A stretch of 64,000 nt of DNA, from contig NC_087117.1 in NCBI RefSeq assembly GCF_963855985.1, forward strand, positions 1,873,001 through 1,937,000, in the 5' to 3' direction. Within the stretch, counting starts at the first letter, position 1, and every line of letters starts with the position of its first letter. Positions 62,280 through 64,000 of the stretch are shown one piece after another. The DNA comes from Ostrinia nubilalis (Eukaryota > Arthropoda > Insecta > Lepidoptera > Crambidae). A program made the position numbers and the translations under genes. Under the pieces are notes generated by a model. The model saw only the letters and a list, made by a program, of their open reading frames with translations. It was not told the origin of the DNA and did no database searches.

Positions 62280-62802
62280 CAATGCCAGATTTTGTATGGA
62301 AGGTGGCGTCTTTTTTTTTTTGGCGCGACCATCGACCAAACTTTGTTTTTTGATTACAAAATAGTGTAATAAACCAAACTTACTATGGCATGTATACCTC
62401 TAAACTCAGTCTGAACTGAGTTACGAGCATTAGAAGTTTGATGATTTTCATACTAGATTTGCTTTTTGCGCGCAAGTTTTGTAAGAAATTGCAACAAAAT
62501 ATTGGGCTATTTTTTATTGCGCTGATTCTGCTCCACACTGATGTCTGGAGCCTTTAATGGATGGTATTGTTTGTTTACACATACAATGTCACTATTTTGT
62601 TGCAATTTCTTACAAAACTTGCGCGCAAGAAGCAAATCTAGTATGTATGTAAATCATCAAACTTCTATTGCTCGTAACTCAGTTCAGACTGAGTTTAGAG
62701 GTATACATGTCATAGTAAGTTTGGTTTATTACACTATTTTATATCCAAAAACATGGTTTGGTCGTTGGCCGCGCGAAAAAAAAAGACGCCAATTTCCGGC
62801 AT
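62280..62802. mobile_element. Foldback repeat
   Basis: Arms about 62304-62503 and 62588-62790 are inverted copies (ACTCAGTCTGAACTGAGTTA; CTTGCGCGCAAG within each), with a loop of about 85 bp. Confidence 0.85.
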
Positions 62803-63660
62803 TGTCTTTATGTCAGGCACGTATTGGCGCGCTCACATACAAACCGCGCTCGCACGGTGGATCGAAATGGCATTAAAGTGGACATAGGGATTTTTTCCGG
62901 AAAATCGAATTTTAAAAATTGCCAATCGATAGTCCTTTGCTCACTCATCACGACATGTCATATCACATTTTTCTCTAAACCTGATATTTTAGCTTAAAAA
63001 AAATAATTTGTGTTTTTTTTGTATGAAACGAGACATAAAGTGCTAATTTTCTCCGAAGACCTGCTAGATCGTGACTTGAAACAACCTAGGTCGGTATAAC
63101 TGCATTATTTATTAATATTCTAAGCTATTTCCAGCTGCTCCAAACCGCAACTTAGCCTGTTAAAAGATTCCGAAAAAAATTAAAATTGACTCTTCTTGTA
63201 ATTGTATTTTAGTTCTTTTTTTTAGAAAAAGCTTCGATTACGGTACTAGAAAGTGATTTTATCGTTAGGTGACATTGTTATCTATTCTCAGAATCTGTTA
63301 AACCCTTTCTTTCCTATCAGCACATGACTTTAAAACAACAATGAAGTTACTCATACCTCGTAAATAACGTGTTTTGCGAATAAGCAGATAATGGTCAGGG
63401 GTGGGGGTAAAAAACAGATAAGGATTGTTTATTTGTTTTAAATTTAGTTTGGGCTGTGTAACGTCACCAATAACATTTAACTTTAAATGCGGTTTTTAAC
63501 ATGTAATTACAATGGAAGCTATTGTGAATAATATAGATTTGTTCGTAGTCTTAAGAAATACCTTAAAAACTTTCATGGACAGTGAGGAACTTTATAATCA
63601 CCTTTAGCAGAAAATGGTACATTTGTCAGAAGAAAACAATGTTAAGTTAAAAAAAAAAAA

Positions 63661-63787
63661 CTTTTTTAAAAACAAGCTTTTATTCTGAATTTCGAAAGCT
63701 TGTATCGCGCATGGAATTTATTCCTCTTTTTCTCTGTTTGCGCTACAAGCTTTCGAAATTCAGAATAAAAGCTTGTTTTTAAAAAAG
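63661..63787. repeat. 45-bp perfect inverted repeat with short loop
   Basis: CAAGCTTTTATTCTGAATTT and its complement surround a loop of about 37 bp; the stem is nearly mismatch-free. Confidence 0.88.
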
Positions 63788-63839
63788 TTTATTTTTATTA
63801 TTATTTTATTTTACAATTTTTAGTTATATCTTAATCTCA

Positions 63840-64000
63840 GGACCCTGGACATTATCTAACACTAAAGTGCTCAAAAAGACAAATCCAACGAACCCAAACA
63901 CGATGAGTTTCCGCCGTTTTGTTTAGGAGTTCCTATGGCCACCTCCCGACTCCATCATCAGACCAGCTCAATGGTACCATAATATTGCATTGTCATCGTA
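63840..64000. repeat. Possible dispersed repeat at the right edge
   Basis: TTTAGGAGTTCCTATGGCCA and CGACTCCATCATCAGA resemble a repeat I have seen in moth genomes, but there is no second copy in this window, so the call rests on memory. Confidence 0.3.

Noticed and set aside
62000..64000. A hidden operon-like or defence system at the right end
   Set aside because: Only palindromes and dispersed repeats are visible; no conserved protein signature was found on either strand.

Overview
The window is lepidopteran-type insect DNA (moth or butterfly). It is AT-rich and has spliced nuclear genes with canonical GT-AG introns. Its repeats are those usual in Lepidoptera: Helitrons starting TC and ending CTAG with a 3' hairpin, RTE-clade LINE 3' fragments, and many small palindromic MITEs. 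The species cannot be told from sequence alone. Exon models were built by hand from splice sites, reading phase and family knowledge; no search was run.

Genes. Three genes are complete and well supported. (1) A ZAD-C2H2 zinc-finger protein on the minus strand (32269 to 26330; 8 exons, 413 aa, 8 fingers). (2) A delta/gamma-type sarcoglycan on the minus strand (36637 to 34053; 4 exons, 334 aa). (3) Proteasome subunit alpha type-2 on the plus strand (36953 to 44032; 7 exons, 234 aa). The last two are divergent and share a 315-bp intergenic promoter with three CCAAT-type motifs. A fourth gene, a two-exon 135-aa protein of unknown function (49126 to 45705, minus), is convergent with the proteasome gene. 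Two partial genes are proposed: a first exon for a secreted or membrane protein at 20418-20072 (minus; the rest would lie beyond the left edge or in unrecognised exons) and a terminal exon at 57133-56981 (minus).

Layout. 1-20 kb is gene-poor and repeat-rich, with a hAT element at 2358-4871 that holds a mariner-like element, a jockey LINE and a GC-rich palindrome. 20-26 kb holds the secreted-protein exon and LINE/SINE debris. 26-44 kb is the gene cluster, with introns full of MITEs, Helitrons, a young RTE insertion and a 1.67-kb foldback mariner relic. 44-49 kb holds a 1.1-kb TIR element and the unknown gene, whose intron contains a 2.7-kb foldback. 49-64 kb is mostly repeats, including a 2.09-kb hAT-like element carrying a 103-bp GC-rich minisatellite, a duplicated MITE-in-MITE composite and several long palindromes.

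The genes do not form a pathway: proteasome core, dystrophin-associated membrane complex and transcription regulation are unrelated housekeeping or tissue functions. The more unusual content is structural: decayed partial copies of exons just upstream of the real exons in two different genes, and several mobile elements whose target-site duplications can be read directly. I saw no convincing new biochemical system.
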